In this document: positions 42,874 through 52,290 of the stretch, one piece after another | Layout: every line of letters starts with the position of its first letter | How positions within the stretch are numbered: the first letter of the stretch is position 1 | DNA from: CATQGW01 sp965242565 | Lineage (GTDB): Bacteria > Chloroflexota > Dehalococcoidia > Bin125 | NCBI GenBank assembly: GCA_965242565.1 | Contig: OZ251457.1 | Location: forward strand, 186,001-250,000 | Length of the DNA: 64,000 nucleotides | Direction: 5' to 3' | Program-made: the position numbers and the translations under genes | The notes under the pieces: model-generated | Told to the model about the DNA's origin: nothing | The model's database searches: none | What the model saw: the letters and a program-made list of their open reading frames with translations, nothing else

Positions 42874-43679
42874 CAGCCGGCCTCCCGGAGTTGCGACGGC
42901 TGGTCGTGTTGCTCGAACGCGCCGCCGCCGACGCTCCATGCGCCCTGCGGGGGCGCTGCTGCTGCGGTGACCTCGATGTCGTCCCAGGCGGCGTCCTGGC
43001 GGAGTTCGACGGCGCGGGCCTTGTGCAGCTCGAGCAGGGCGAGGAAGGAGACGATCACGAAGCGGCGGGAGGCGGCGTCGGCGATCCAGCGGCGGAAGGA
43101 GACGGGTTTGCCGGCGCTGAGGCGGTTGCGGAGGTCGGCGACGCGGTCGCGCACCGTGATCGGCTCGCGTTCGATGGCGGCGTCGGCGGCCTGGGCGCGC
43201 TGGCGTTGGCGGTCTTTGGCGGCGGCGATCGCCTCCTGGGCGATGCGGCTGAGCAGGGCGAGGGTGACGGAGTCGGGCAGGCCCAGGACTTGCGGGCGCA
43301 CCGTGTCGGGGCGCGAGAGCGGCGCGTAGGCGCGGGTTTGGGCGCGATCGCGCTTGCTGAGCGCGGCGACGGCGGCGCGGTAGCGGGCGTATTCGCGGAC
43401 CATTTCGACCAGTTCGCTGGCTGCTTCGTCGGCTTCGGTGGGCGTTTCGTCGGCGGGCGGGGGGACGATCTGGCGGGCCTTGAGCAGGACGAGGCGTCCG
43501 CCGATTTCGATGAATTCGGCGAGCGCTTCGACGCGCGGGGAGAGGTCGGCGATTTGTTCGAGGTATTGGTCGGCGACCTGGGCGAGGGAGAGCTCGCTGA
43601 TGTCGAGCCTGCGGCGCTCGATCAGTTCGAGCAGCAGTTGGAGGGGGCCTTCGTAGCTGGGCAGCTGCAGCTGTACCAC
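42873..43679 (-). CDS. scpA: Segregation and condensation protein A
   Basis: The kleisin subunit of the SMC-ScpAB complex for chromosome condensation. A 268-aa protein with the N-terminal YEGPLQLLLELIERRRLDI motif that binds SMC, and a C-terminal winged-helix part (FLALLELHKARAVELRQ). It starts at GTG 43679. scpB is not in the adjacent genes. It lies 21 bp after leuS. Confidence 0.92.
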   Translation of the reverse strand: MVQLQLPSYEGPLQLLLELIERRRLDISELSLAQVADQYLEQIADLSPRVEALAEFIEIGGRLVLLKARQIVPPPADETPTEADEAASELVEMVREYARYRAAVAALSKRDRAQTRAYAPLSRPDTVRPQVLGLPDSVTLALLSRIAQEAIAAAKDRQRQRAQAADAAIEREPITVRDRVADLRNRLSAGKPVSFRRWIADAASRRFVIVSFLALLELHKARAVELRQDAAWDDIEVTAAAAPPQGAWSVGGGAFEQHDQPSQLREAG

Positions 43680-43700
43680 GCGGGGCGCTCCCGGTTCGGG

Positions 43701-46166
43701 TCAGTTGGCGACGAAGTTGAGCAGGCGGTCGGGCACCCAGATGGTGCGGCGGAGGGTTTTGCCCTCGAGTTGTGCGGCGACGCGCTCGGAGGCGCGGGCG
43801 GCGGCTTCGGCGTCGGCCTGCGGGACGCCGGGCGGCAGGGCGAGCTTCTCGCGGACTTTGCCGTTGATCTGGACGACGACGGTGATCGTTTCGTCGGCGG
43901 CCAGCGCTTCGTCCCACTCGGGCCAGCGCTGCTCGTGGACGGAGCCTCCGCGTCCGCGCTGCCGCCAGATTTCCTCGCTGATGTGCGGCGCGGAGGGTGC
44001 GAGGCAGAGCGTCAGCGCGTCGAGTGCCTCATCCCAGGCCTGCGGATCGACCGGGCCGCCGTCGCGCAGGCGTCCGAGCGCGTTGGTGAACTCCATCATC
44101 GCGGCGATCATCGTGTTGAAGCGGAAGCGCTCGATGTCCTGGCTGACCTTGCGGATCATCGCGTGGGTTTCGCGGCGGATGTCGGCCTCGTTTGCGCCGT
44201 CGGCGAACGAGGCGTCGCCGAGGGCAAGCTGCCAGACGCGGTTGAGCCAACGCCACTGGCCCTGGATGCCGCTGTCGTCCCAGTCGCCGCCGGCCTCCCA
44301 GGGGCCGAGGAACATCAGGTAGAGGCGGACGGTGTCGGCGCCGAAGCGGGCGACCCACTCGTCGGGGTTGACCACGTTGCCGCGGCTCTTGGACATTTTG
44401 TGTCCGTCTTTGGTGATCGTGCCCTGGTTGAAGAGGCGGGTGAAGGGCTCGTCGATCGGCAGGTGGCCCATGTCGCGGGCGGCCTTGGCGAAGAAGCGGG
44501 CGTAGAGCAGGTGCATCACGGCGTGTTCCGCGCCGCCGGTGTACTGGTCGATGGGCAGCCAGCGCTTTGCCAGTTCGGCGTCGATCGGCGCGTGGTGGTT
44601 GTGCGGATCGACGTAGCGGTACATGTACCAGTTGGAGCACATGAAGGTGTCCATGGTGTCGGTTTCGCGCCGTGCGTCCGCGCCGCATTCGGGGCAGGCG
44701 GTGTGCAGGAAGCCGGCGTGGCGTTCGAGCGGCGATGCGCCGGTGGGCAGGAATTCGGCGTCGTCGGGCAGCAGGACGGGCAGCTCGGATTCGGGGATCG
44801 GGACGATGCCGCAATCGTCGCAGTAGACCATCGGGATCGGCGCGCCCCAGTAGCGCTGGCGGCTGATCAGCCAGTCGCGCAGGCGGTAGGAGACGGCCGG
44901 TCCGCCCAGCTCGCGCTCGGCCAGCGCTGCGGCGACGGCGCGCTTGCCTTGTTCGGCCGGCGTGCCGTTGAACTCCTGTGAGTTGACCATCAGGCCGTCG
45001 CCGATGTGGGCCTCGGCGAGCGGTTGGCCGTCCCAGTCGGGCGGCGCGATCACGACGGGGATCGGCAGGTCGTATTTGTCGGCGAAGGCGAAGTCGCGCT
45101 CGTCGTGGGCGGGCACGCCCATCACCGCGCCGGTGCCGTAGCTGAGCAGCACGTAGTCGGCGATCCAGATCGGCACGGGCTGATCGGTGAGCGGGTGGCG
45201 GACGTATGCGCCGGTGAAGACGCCGGTCTTTTCGAGTTCGGTGGACTGGCGCTCGATTTCCGACTGACGGCGGGTCTGCGCGACATAAGCGTCGACCGCT
45301 TCGCGCTGCTCCGGCGTGGTGAGCCGATCGATCAGCGGGTGTTCGGGCGCGAGCACGAGGTAGCTGACGCCGAAGACGGTGTCGGGGCGGGTGGTGAAGA
45401 CGGTGATGCGGTCGGTGTCGTCGAGCGGCTGGTCGAGCGGGAAGGAGATCTCCGCGCCTTCGGAGCGGCCGATCCAGTTGCGCTGCATCATTTGGATCGG
45501 CTCGGGCCAGTCGATCGTGGAGAAGTCGAGCAGCTCGTCGGCGTAGTTGGTGATGCGGAAGAACCACTGCTCGAGGTCGCGGGTTTCGACGACCGCGGCG
45601 CAGCGCTCGCAGTTGCCGTTGCCGAGGTCGTCGCGCAGCACCTGTTCGTTGGCCAGCACGGTGCTGCAGGAGGGGCACCAGTTGGCGGCGGCGCGGTCGC
45701 GGTAGGCCAGGCCGTGCTCGTAGAGCTGGAGGAACCACCACTGGGTCCAGCGGTAGTACTCCGGGTCGGAGGTGGCGAACTCGCGGTCCCAGTCGAAGCA
45801 GGCGCCCATCTGCTGGAGCTGGCGGCGCATCGTCTCAACGTTGCGGTAGGTCCACTCTTTGGGGTGCGTGTTGTTCTGGATGGCGGCGTTTTCGGCGGGC
45901 AGGCCGAAGGCGTCGAAGCCGAGCGGGAAGAGCACGTTGTAGCCCTGCATCCGCTTCCAGCGGGCGGCGGCATCGCTGGGGGCCATCGCGTACCAGTGGC
46001 CGATGTGGAGGTCGCCGCTGGTGTAGGGCAGCATGGTGAGGAAGAAGTAGGGTTCACGCGCGTCCTCATCGGGCGTGCGGTAGAGGCCGTCGATCGTCCA
46101 GCGGCGGCGCCAGCGCGGCTCGATCTCGGCGGGGTCGTAGGCGGGCGGGAGCGGTGTGTCGGGCAT
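43701..46166 (-). CDS. leuS: Leucyl-tRNA synthetase
   Basis: It charges and proofreads tRNA-Leu. An 821-aa class I enzyme with HIGH in DLHIGHWYAM, the CP1 editing motif TTRPDTVFG, a Zn-type Cys cluster (CPSC and CERC), and KMSKSRGNVV. Normal length. ATG 46166 was chosen because EIEPRWRRRW follows as in family members; upstream in-frame sequence overlaps purE and is rejected. Confidence 0.96.
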   Translation of the reverse strand: MPDTPLPPAYDPAEIEPRWRRRWTIDGLYRTPDEDAREPYFFLTMLPYTSGDLHIGHWYAMAPSDAAARWKRMQGYNVLFPLGFDAFGLPAENAAIQNNTHPKEWTYRNVETMRRQLQQMGACFDWDREFATSDPEYYRWTQWWFLQLYEHGLAYRDRAAANWCPSCSTVLANEQVLRDDLGNGNCERCAAVVETRDLEQWFFRITNYADELLDFSTIDWPEPIQMMQRNWIGRSEGAEISFPLDQPLDDTDRITVFTTRPDTVFGVSYLVLAPEHPLIDRLTTPEQREAVDAYVAQTRRQSEIERQSTELEKTGVFTGAYVRHPLTDQPVPIWIADYVLLSYGTGAVMGVPAHDERDFAFADKYDLPIPVVIAPPDWDGQPLAEAHIGDGLMVNSQEFNGTPAEQGKRAVAAALAERELGGPAVSYRLRDWLISRQRYWGAPIPMVYCDDCGIVPIPESELPVLLPDDAEFLPTGASPLERHAGFLHTACPECGADARRETDTMDTFMCSNWYMYRYVDPHNHHAPIDAELAKRWLPIDQYTGGAEHAVMHLLYARFFAKAARDMGHLPIDEPFTRLFNQGTITKDGHKMSKSRGNVVNPDEWVARFGADTVRLYLMFLGPWEAGGDWDDSGIQGQWRWLNRVWQLALGDASFADGANEADIRRETHAMIRKVSQDIERFRFNTMIAAMMEFTNALGRLRDGGPVDPQAWDEALDALTLCLAPSAPHISEEIWRQRGRGGSVHEQRWPEWDEALAADETITVVVQINGKVREKLALPPGVPQADAEAAARASERVAAQLEGKTLRRTIWVPDRLLNFVAN

Positions 46167-46290
46167 CGGCGCGGTCGCGTGGATTACTTCTGCGGCTGTT
46201 CGGCCAACCCAATGAGGGGTTGCGATTGAGTATACGCAGGTATCCTGCTCGGACAGCCGCGCCGAAGGTTCAACGGGGAAGGAGCGTGTC
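46167..46290. promoter_or_regulatory. Divergent promoter region of leuS operon and purE
   Basis: A minus-strand TATACT box (46229-46234) lies 63 bp upstream of leuS. On the plus strand TTGCGA (46220-46225) and TATCCT (46241-46246) are spaced 15 bp and could drive purE, which has GGGGAAGGAG as ribosome site. No T-box structure was recognised in the leuS leader. Confidence 0.4.
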
Positions 46291-46791
46291 GTGTCCGACG
46301 CAGTGCAGGTGGGGGTGATGATGGGTTCGCATTCGGACTGGGAGACGATGCGCCATGCGGCGTCCACGCTGGAGGAGTTGGGCATCGCCTGGGAGGCGCG
46401 GGTGCTCTCGGCGCACCGCACGCCGGACGAGACGGCGGCCTACGCCGCAGAGGCGGCGGGGCGCGGCATCCGCGTGCTGATCGCGGCGGCGGGCGGTGCG
46501 GCGGCGCTGCCGGGCGCGGTCGCCGCCAAGACGGACCTGCCGGTGATCGGGGCGCCGATGAAGGGCTGGGCGACGGACGGTCTTGATTCGCTGCTCTCGA
46601 TGGCGCAGATGCCGCGCGGCGTGCCGGTGGCGACGGTCGCGATCGGCCGCGCGGGGGCGGTCAACTCCGCGCTGCTGGCGGCGCGGATTCTGGCGCTGGG
46701 CGACGACGCGGTCGCGGCGCGGGTCGCGGCCTACCGCGAGGCGCGGGCGCGCGAGGCGCTTGAGGCGCCGCACCCGTCGCTGGAGGGCTGA
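46291..46791 (+). CDS. purE: PurE-type N5-carboxyaminoimidazole ribonucleotide mutase
   Basis: A 166-aa PurE-fold protein of purine synthesis. Kept motifs: SAHRTPDET, DSLLSMAQMPRGVPVAT and AIGRAGAVN. Two changes: the first loop is MGSHSDW where most PurE have GS(D/K)SDW, and the usual GAGGAAHLPG reads AAAGGAAALPG, losing a conserved His. It may still function or may be a diverged relative. GTG start 46291 has AAGGAG upstream. No purK is adjacent. Confidence 0.85.
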   Translation: MSDAVQVGVMMGSHSDWETMRHAASTLEELGIAWEARVLSAHRTPDETAAYAAEAAGRGIRVLIAAAGGAAALPGAVAAKTDLPVIGAPMKGWATDGLDSLLSMAQMPRGVPVATVAIGRAGAVNSALLAARILALGDDAVAARVAAYREARAREALEAPHPSLEG

Positions 46792-46798
46792 GCGCGCG

Positions 46799-47314
46799 AT
46801 GGCGGTCCGACCGATCACCACGCTGCCGGCCGACGCGGCGGTGCTGCGCGCGCCCGCGAAGCGGGTGCGTGCGTTCGACGCGAGTCTGCGCGAGCTCGCA
46901 GCCGACATGATCGACTCGATGTACGCGGCGAGCGGCGTCGGCGTCGCCGCGCCGCAGATCGGCGTCTCGCTGCGCGTGGTGGTGATCGGGATGCCCGGGG
47001 AGCGCCCATTCGTGATGGTCAATCCGGAGGTGGTGAAGCGCTCGGGCGAGCGCACGCTGACCGAGGGCTGCCTGAGCGTGCCCGGCTGGCGCGGGGAGGT
47101 GGTGCGCTCGCAGCGCGTGCTGGCCAAGGCGCAGGATCTGGAGGGGCGCGAAATTCGGATCCGGGCGGAAGGTGATCTGCTGGCGCAGGCGATCGAGCAC
47201 GAGATCGATCACATCAACGGGCGCGTCTACATCGACCATGTTGCGGACCCTCAACTGCTCTGGCCGCTGCGCGAGCCGGAAGACGGCGCAGACGATGATG
47301 ACGACGACGGCTAG
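46799..47314 (+). CDS. def: Peptide deformylase
   Basis: It removes formyl groups from new proteins. The 171-aa protein has all three metal-site motifs: GVGVAAPQIG, EGCLSVPG, and QAIEHEIDHINGRVYIDH with the HExxH core. It ends in an acidic tail (EPEDGADDDDDDG). It starts 8 bp after purE and overlaps the next gene by 20 bp, indicating one operon. Confidence 0.95.
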   Translation: MAVRPITTLPADAAVLRAPAKRVRAFDASLRELAADMIDSMYAASGVGVAAPQIGVSLRVVVIGMPGERPFVMVNPEVVKRSGERTLTEGCLSVPGWRGEVVRSQRVLAKAQDLEGREIRIRAEGDLLAQAIEHEIDHINGRVYIDHVADPQLLWPLREPEDGADDDDDDG

Positions 47315-48812
47315 GGCCGCGCTGGAGCGGATTGTCGCGGCGGATATCGGCGGCGAGCCGTATGTGGTCGGCGGCGCGCTGCGCGACGCGCTGTTGGGGC
47401 GTTCGGCGAGCGAGCTGGACATCGTCGTCGCCGACGCCGCGCGCTGGGCGTCGCGGGCGGCTGCCGTGCTGGGCGTCCGCGCCGCGCAGATCGGGCGCGG
47501 ACCGTTCGTCTGGCGGCTGGCGATCGACGACGGCTGGCTGGATGTGACGGACCTGGAACAAGATCTGGAAGCGGACCTGCGACGGCGCGATTTCACCGTC
47601 AACGCGCTGGCCGCGCCGCCAACCGCCGTGCTGGAGGGCAACATCGCGGAGCGCCTGATCGATCCGCTGGGCGGGCGCGACGATCTCGCCGCCCGGCGGC
47701 TGCGGCTGGCGTCGCCGCAGGCGCTCGACGCCGATCCCGTGCGCATTCTGCGCGGCGTGCGGCTGGAGGCGACGCATGGGCTGCGGATGGACGCGGCGAC
47801 GGAGAACGCGGCGCGCCGCGCCGCTCCTGCGCTCGGCAGCGTCGCCGGCGAGCGCGTCTGGGCCGAGCTGGATCGAATCCTGTCACACGACCATTGTTCC
47901 GATGCCGTGCGGCGGCTGGAGTCGCTCGGCGCGTTGGACGCGATCATCCCGGAGTTGGCGCAGTGCCGCGGCGTCGATCAGCGGCCGGTGCATCGGCGCG
48001 ATGTGCTCGGCCACCAGCTCGACGCGGTGGAGTGGCTTGATGTTCTGATCGCGCCCGAGCCGCCCGGCGAACTGCCCGGCGAGCCCCTCGCCGAGACGCT
48101 CTGGCGCGAACTCTGGGAAACCGACGCTTTCGAGGACGCCGATGCCCTGCGCGGGCGGCTGTGGGACGGTCGGACGGTGTTGCGGCTGGCGACGCTGCTG
48201 CACGACATCGGCAAGCCCGGTACGCGGCGCGTGGAGGCCGACGGGCGGACGCGCTTCTTCGGGCATTCGGAGTTGGGCGCGGAGTTGGCGCAGGAGCGGC
48301 TGCGCGCGCTGCGCGCGCCGTCGGCGATCGCCGCGCCCGTGCAGACGCTGATCCTGCACCACCTGCGCCCGGGGCAGGTCGCCGCGGCGGGGCAAGCGCC
48401 CAGCGATCGCGCGCTCTATCGCTTCCACAAAGCGCTGGGCGATCGGGCAGCGCCGCTTTGTTGGCTGTTTCTGGCCGACAGTCTGGCTACCGTAGGGGGA
48501 GAGGCGCTCGCGCCGCGCTGGCCGGCCTACGCGGCGCATGTGTCGCGGATTCTGGGCTGGCGCGATCGACAGCGGCAGCGGACGGAGAGCGAGTTTGGAC
48601 GGGGCGGCGGGCGCATACTGGACGGACACGCGATTATGCAGGCGACGGGTCTGCCGCCCGGACCGCGCGTCGGCGCGATTCTGGCGGCGCTCGACGAGGC
48701 CGCCGCGGTGGGCGAGATTACGACCGCGGCGGGTGCGCGGGCGCTGGCGGTGCAGCTGGTCGGTTCAGCCGGGCGGTCGGGCGCCGGAGGCCGAGAGGAG
48801 TCTGGGCCGTGA
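47295..48812 (+). CDS. CCA tRNA nucleotidyltransferase / poly(A) polymerase family with HD domain
   Basis: A 505-aa protein that adds or repairs the CCA end of tRNA, or adds poly(A). The N-terminal polymerase domain reads VVGGALRDALLGR and ELDIVVAD (catalytic Asp residues), followed by RRRDFTVNALA. A C-terminal HD phosphohydrolase domain has LATLLHDIGKPGTRR and ILHHLRPG. ATG 47295 or the adjacent 47298 lies inside def. Its stop overlaps yajC as GTGA. Confidence 0.85.
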   Translation: MMTTTARAALERIVAADIGGEPYVVGGALRDALLGRSASELDIVVADAARWASRAAAVLGVRAAQIGRGPFVWRLAIDDGWLDVTDLEQDLEADLRRRDFTVNALAAPPTAVLEGNIAERLIDPLGGRDDLAARRLRLASPQALDADPVRILRGVRLEATHGLRMDAATENAARRAAPALGSVAGERVWAELDRILSHDHCSDAVRRLESLGALDAIIPELAQCRGVDQRPVHRRDVLGHQLDAVEWLDVLIAPEPPGELPGEPLAETLWRELWETDAFEDADALRGRLWDGRTVLRLATLLHDIGKPGTRRVEADGRTRFFGHSELGAELAQERLRALRAPSAIAAPVQTLILHHLRPGQVAAAGQAPSDRALYRFHKALGDRAAPLCWLFLADSLATVGGEALAPRWPAYAAHVSRILGWRDRQRQRTESEFGRGGGRILDGHAIMQATGLPPGPRVGAILAALDEAAAVGEITTAAGARALAVQLVGSAGRSGAGGREESGP

Positions 48813-49141
48813 CTGAAGTGATTCTGATCACCGTGCTGGTGGTGGCTGCGTTCTACCTGTTCTTCATCCGCCCGACGCGCAGCGAAGAGCGGCGGCGGCA
48901 GCGCGATCTGAACGATTTGCGGGTGGGCGACACGGTGCTGACGCGGGGCGGGCTGATCGCCGAGGTGGCGGGCGTCGAGACGCCGGAGGACGGGCCGATG
49001 ATCGTCCTGCTCCGCCTCGCTGAAGGAGTGGAGGTTAGGGCGCGCACGGCGGCCATCGCCGAGCGGTTGTCCACGCCCGAAGACGACGACTTCGAGCGCG
49101 AAACGGTGGAAACCGACCAAACCGACAGGGCGGCGCGGTGA
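48809..49141 (+). CDS. yajC: Preprotein translocase subunit YajC
   Basis: A 110-aa single-span membrane protein that partners SecDF. The N-terminal helix VILITVLVVAAFYLFFIRP is followed by RSEERRRQRDLNDLRVGDTV and LTRGGLIAEVAGVE, matching YajC. It starts at GTG 48809 overlapping the previous stop. Directly upstream of secD. Confidence 0.93.
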   Translation: MTEVILITVLVVAAFYLFFIRPTRSEERRRQRDLNDLRVGDTVLTRGGLIAEVAGVETPEDGPMIVLLRLAEGVEVRARTAAIAERLSTPEDDDFERETVETDQTDRAAR

Positions 49142-49172
49142 TCATAAGTAGCTCGCTGCGTACTCTGCCAGA

Positions 49173-50930
49173 GTGAGACGCTTCCGCTTCCGCGACGCCT
49201 ACATCTGCGCCGTGATTCTGATCCTGGCGGGCTTTGCGATCGCGGCGTCGTGGCCGCGCGCGCCGGAGCGCTATCTGCCCGACTTCATCCCTTGGCCGTC
49301 GGGCGGCGGGGTGCAGGTCGGCGACTGGGTGCGCGACGAGTTTCGGCTCGGCCTGGACCTGGCCGGGGGCGTCTCGGTGACGCTGGAAGTGGCGGGCGAA
49401 GCGGCGTCGGTGCGGCGCGGCGAATCGCTCAGCAGCTTCCTCGCCCGCGAAAACGCCGACCGCGACGAAGTGATCGCGCTTAATCCTTCCCTGCGCGATC
49501 TCGATCCGGCCGACGACGACCAACCGCTGCCGACCTGGATCAAGACGATCGTGCTGCCGATCGATGTCGGCGCGGAGCAGCTCTCGGAATCCGTCGAAGA
49601 GGCGCGGCGGATCATTGAGGAGCGCGTCAACGGCTTCGGCGTCTCCGAAGCCGAGGTCACCGTCGTCGGCGAGGATCGCATCAACGCCCAGATCCCCGGC
49701 GTTGACGCCGATGAAGCGTCAGGGCTGGTCGGCTCGACGGCGCTGCTCGAGTTCCGCGAGATCGATCCGTTGCAGAGCACCGTGCCGGTCTCGCCCACGC
49801 GGCTGGAGGTGCGCGACGCCGTGGACGATGTCTGGAACAGCCAGGTGCGCGCCGCGCCGGACGAGCTCAACCTCCGCACCCGGTCCTACTTCATCCCCGA
49901 AGAAGACGAGGATGTGATCGTGGCCGACGAGGTGCGCTGGATCCCCGCCGTCGGCATCACCGAAGCCGGCGAGACGCTGCAGCTCAGCGGTCGCCACCTG
50001 ATCGCCAACTCGATCACGCGCACCCTGGACGAGTCGGCGCTGCCGGCGCTCACCTTTGAGTTCGATGACGAGGGTGCGCGGCTGATGGAGCAGCTGACTC
50101 GCCGACTCGCGCCCGAACAGCGCCCGCTCGGCATCTTCGTCGACCGCGAGCTGGTCAGCAGCCCGCGAGTCAACTCGGTGATCGCCGATTCCGGCATCAT
50201 CAACGGACTCAGCGAAGACGAAGCGATCACCCTGCGCCGCCAGCTGCGCGCCGGCGCGCTGCCGATCAATCTGCGCGTGCTGCAAAACACCGAGGTCGCC
50301 GCTACGCTCGGCGCCGACTCGGTCGTGGACACGGTGCAGGCCGGCGCGGTCGCCTTCCTGGCCATCGTCATCTTCATGATCATCTACTACCGCGCCCCCG
50401 GCCTGCTCGCCGCGCTGGCGCTGATTGTCTACGCCGCCGGTGTGATGGCCACCTTCAAGCTCGTGCCGATCACGCTCACCCTCGCCGGCATCGCCGGACT
50501 CGTCCTCTCGATCGGCTTCGCCGTGGATGGCAATGTGCTGATCTTCGAACGCCTTAAAGAAGAGTTGCGCCTCGGTCGCAGCCTCAACGGGGCGGTCGAG
50601 ACCGCCTGGGCGCGGGCCTGGCCGGCGATCCGCGACGCCAACATCTCCACGATCATCACCGTCGCGATCCTCTGGCTGTTCGCCGACGCGCTGAACCAGA
50701 ACCTGATCAAGTCGTTCGCGCTGGCGCTGCTGGTCGGCACCGGCTTCAGCTTCGTGACGGTGATGACCGTCACCCGCACGTTCATGAATCTGCTGGTCAG
50801 CTCGCGTCTGGTGACCAGTTCTCGGATGTTCGGCGTGCGCGAGCTGGTCGTGCTCGAAGAGCCGCGCCGGCAGCGAGCGTCGGGGAGCGCCTCGGGCGGC
50901 GCAGCGGGAGAGGCGGACGGCAATGATTGA
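49173..50930 (+). CDS. secD: Protein translocase subunit SecD
   Basis: A 585-aa six-span RND-type subunit that uses proton flow to pull proteins through Sec. It has GLDLAGGVSVTLEVA after the first helix, VNGFGVSEAEVTVVG, and C-terminal helices with GFAVDGNVLIFERLKEEL. Unusual: between these, residues about 75-125 include RRGESLSSFLARENADRDEV and IALNPSL, similar to a LysM repeat, extra to what I know from SecD. Starts at GTG 49173. Overlaps secF by 8 bp. Confidence 0.94.
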   Translation: MRRFRFRDAYICAVILILAGFAIAASWPRAPERYLPDFIPWPSGGGVQVGDWVRDEFRLGLDLAGGVSVTLEVAGEAASVRRGESLSSFLARENADRDEVIALNPSLRDLDPADDDQPLPTWIKTIVLPIDVGAEQLSESVEEARRIIEERVNGFGVSEAEVTVVGEDRINAQIPGVDADEASGLVGSTALLEFREIDPLQSTVPVSPTRLEVRDAVDDVWNSQVRAAPDELNLRTRSYFIPEEDEDVIVADEVRWIPAVGITEAGETLQLSGRHLIANSITRTLDESALPALTFEFDDEGARLMEQLTRRLAPEQRPLGIFVDRELVSSPRVNSVIADSGIINGLSEDEAITLRRQLRAGALPINLRVLQNTEVAATLGADSVVDTVQAGAVAFLAIVIFMIIYYRAPGLLAALALIVYAAGVMATFKLVPITLTLAGIAGLVLSIGFAVDGNVLIFERLKEELRLGRSLNGAVETAWARAWPAIRDANISTIITVAILWLFADALNQNLIKSFALALLVGTGFSFVTVMTVTRTFMNLLVSSRLVTSSRMFGVRELVVLEEPRRQRASGSASGGAAGEADGND

Positions 50931-52116
50931 TTTCATCGGCCGGCGGCGCATCTACGCCGTGTTCTCGCTGCTGATGCTGATCCCGGCGCTGATCGGCCTC
51001 GCCGTCTGGCAGTTCGAACCCGGCCTCGACTTCGCCGGCGGCCTCGAATCCGAGGTCCGCTTCCTGCGCGATGTGGAAGTCGGCGAAGTGGAAGAGGCGA
51101 TCGCCGGCGTGCCGCTGCCCGACGGCGCGACGACCGCCGTGCAGGCCGGCGACGACGGCGAATTCAGCGTGGAACTGTCGCTCAATCCGCCGGACGCCGA
51201 GGCCGCACAGCAGACCGGCGGAGAGCTGCTGAACGCAATCACCGCCGCGCTGGGCGTGACCGATCTGGATGATGCCTCGATCGCCGCCGACAGCGCACGC
51301 TACGAAATATGGTTCGCCGCGCCCACCACGCAGGACGAGGTGCGCGCCGCGCTGGAGACGGTCGACCTCGGCGCTGCCCGCATCCAGGCCACGGGCGCCG
51401 ACTCCTTCCGTATCCGCGTCGAACAGCCCGAAGACGGCGATCTCGAAGGTTTGCGCACGCGCATCAACGACTCGCTGCGCGCCGAAATCGGGCCGATCGT
51501 GGTCCTCCAGTCGTCATCCGTTTCGGGCGTGCTCTCGGCCGAAATCGCGCAGGATGCGGGCATCGCCCTCGCAGTCGCCGCCGCCGCGATCCTGGTCTAT
51601 ATCTCGCTCGCCTTCCGCCGCCTGCCCAACCCCGTGCTCTACGGCTCCGCCGCGATCGTCGCGCTGCTGCACGACATCACGCTGGTCGCCGGCGCGTTCG
51701 CCATCGGCGGGCAGGTCGCAGGGCTGGAAGTCAACGCGATGTTCGTCACCGCGCTGCTCGCCATCATCGGCTACAGCGTCAACGACACGATCGTCGTCTT
51801 CGACCGCATCCGCGAGAACCTGCTGCTCGATCCGCGCGAGGACTTCCGCCACGTGGTCAACGCCGCCATCACCCAGTCGCTCGGGCGCTCGCTCAACACC
51901 TCGATCACCGTCGTCCTGGCGCTGCTCGCACTCTTCCTGATCGGCGGGGTCACCGTCCGCCCCTTCGTGATCGTGCTGTTGATCGGCACCGCGGCCGGCA
52001 CCTATTCCTCCATCGCGGTCGCCAGCCAGCTGCTGGTGCTCTGGCAAGACGGCACGATCCCCCGCCTGCTCCGCCTCGGCGGCGAGCGGCGCGCCGTCCG
52101 CACCCGCCGCGCCTGA
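50923..52116 (+). CDS. secF: Protein translocase subunit SecF
   Basis: A 397-aa partner of SecD. The N-terminal helix is followed by EPGLDFAGGLESEVRF (the F1 motif). Six membrane spans include YSVNDTIVVFDRIRENL, the SecF hallmark with the proton-path Asp/Arg. The periplasmic domain is longer than usual (about residues 30-200). It has AGAG-type ribosome site within secD. Confidence 0.95.
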   Translation: MIDFIGRRRIYAVFSLLMLIPALIGLAVWQFEPGLDFAGGLESEVRFLRDVEVGEVEEAIAGVPLPDGATTAVQAGDDGEFSVELSLNPPDAEAAQQTGGELLNAITAALGVTDLDDASIAADSARYEIWFAAPTTQDEVRAALETVDLGAARIQATGADSFRIRVEQPEDGDLEGLRTRINDSLRAEIGPIVVLQSSSVSGVLSAEIAQDAGIALAVAAAAILVYISLAFRRLPNPVLYGSAAIVALLHDITLVAGAFAIGGQVAGLEVNAMFVTALLAIIGYSVNDTIVVFDRIRENLLLDPREDFRHVVNAAITQSLGRSLNTSITVVLALLALFLIGGVTVRPFVIVLLIGTAAGTYSSIAVASQLLVLWQDGTIPRLLRLGGERRAVRTRRA

Positions 52117-52128
52117 ACCCGCATTCCC

Positions 52129-52260
52129 GCTCGGGGGCGGGAGTGACGAGGAGCAGGGCGGGAGTGACGAGGAGCAGGGCGGGAGTGACGAGGAGCAGGG
52201 CGGGAGTGACGAGGAGCAGGGCGGGAGTGACGAGGAGCAGGGCGGGAATGGCGGGAGACG
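52129..52260. repeat. 21-bp tandem repeat array
   Basis: Starts with a palindrome (ATTCCCGCTCGGGGGCGGG at 52122) then GAGTGACGAGGAGCAGGGCGG repeated five times at 52141, 52162, 52183, 52204 and 52225, then a degenerate copy. It fills most of the 174-bp gap between convergent secF and the quinone oxidoreductase. No spacers differ, so it is not CRISPR. Confidence 0.85.
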
Positions 52261-52290
52261 AGGACGGGATGACGGAAGTGTGAGAGGCCC

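Noticed and set aside
46167..46290. T-box riboswitch in the leuS leader
   Set aside because: The 124-bp region lacks the T-box consensus and a specifier-loop-like hairpin.
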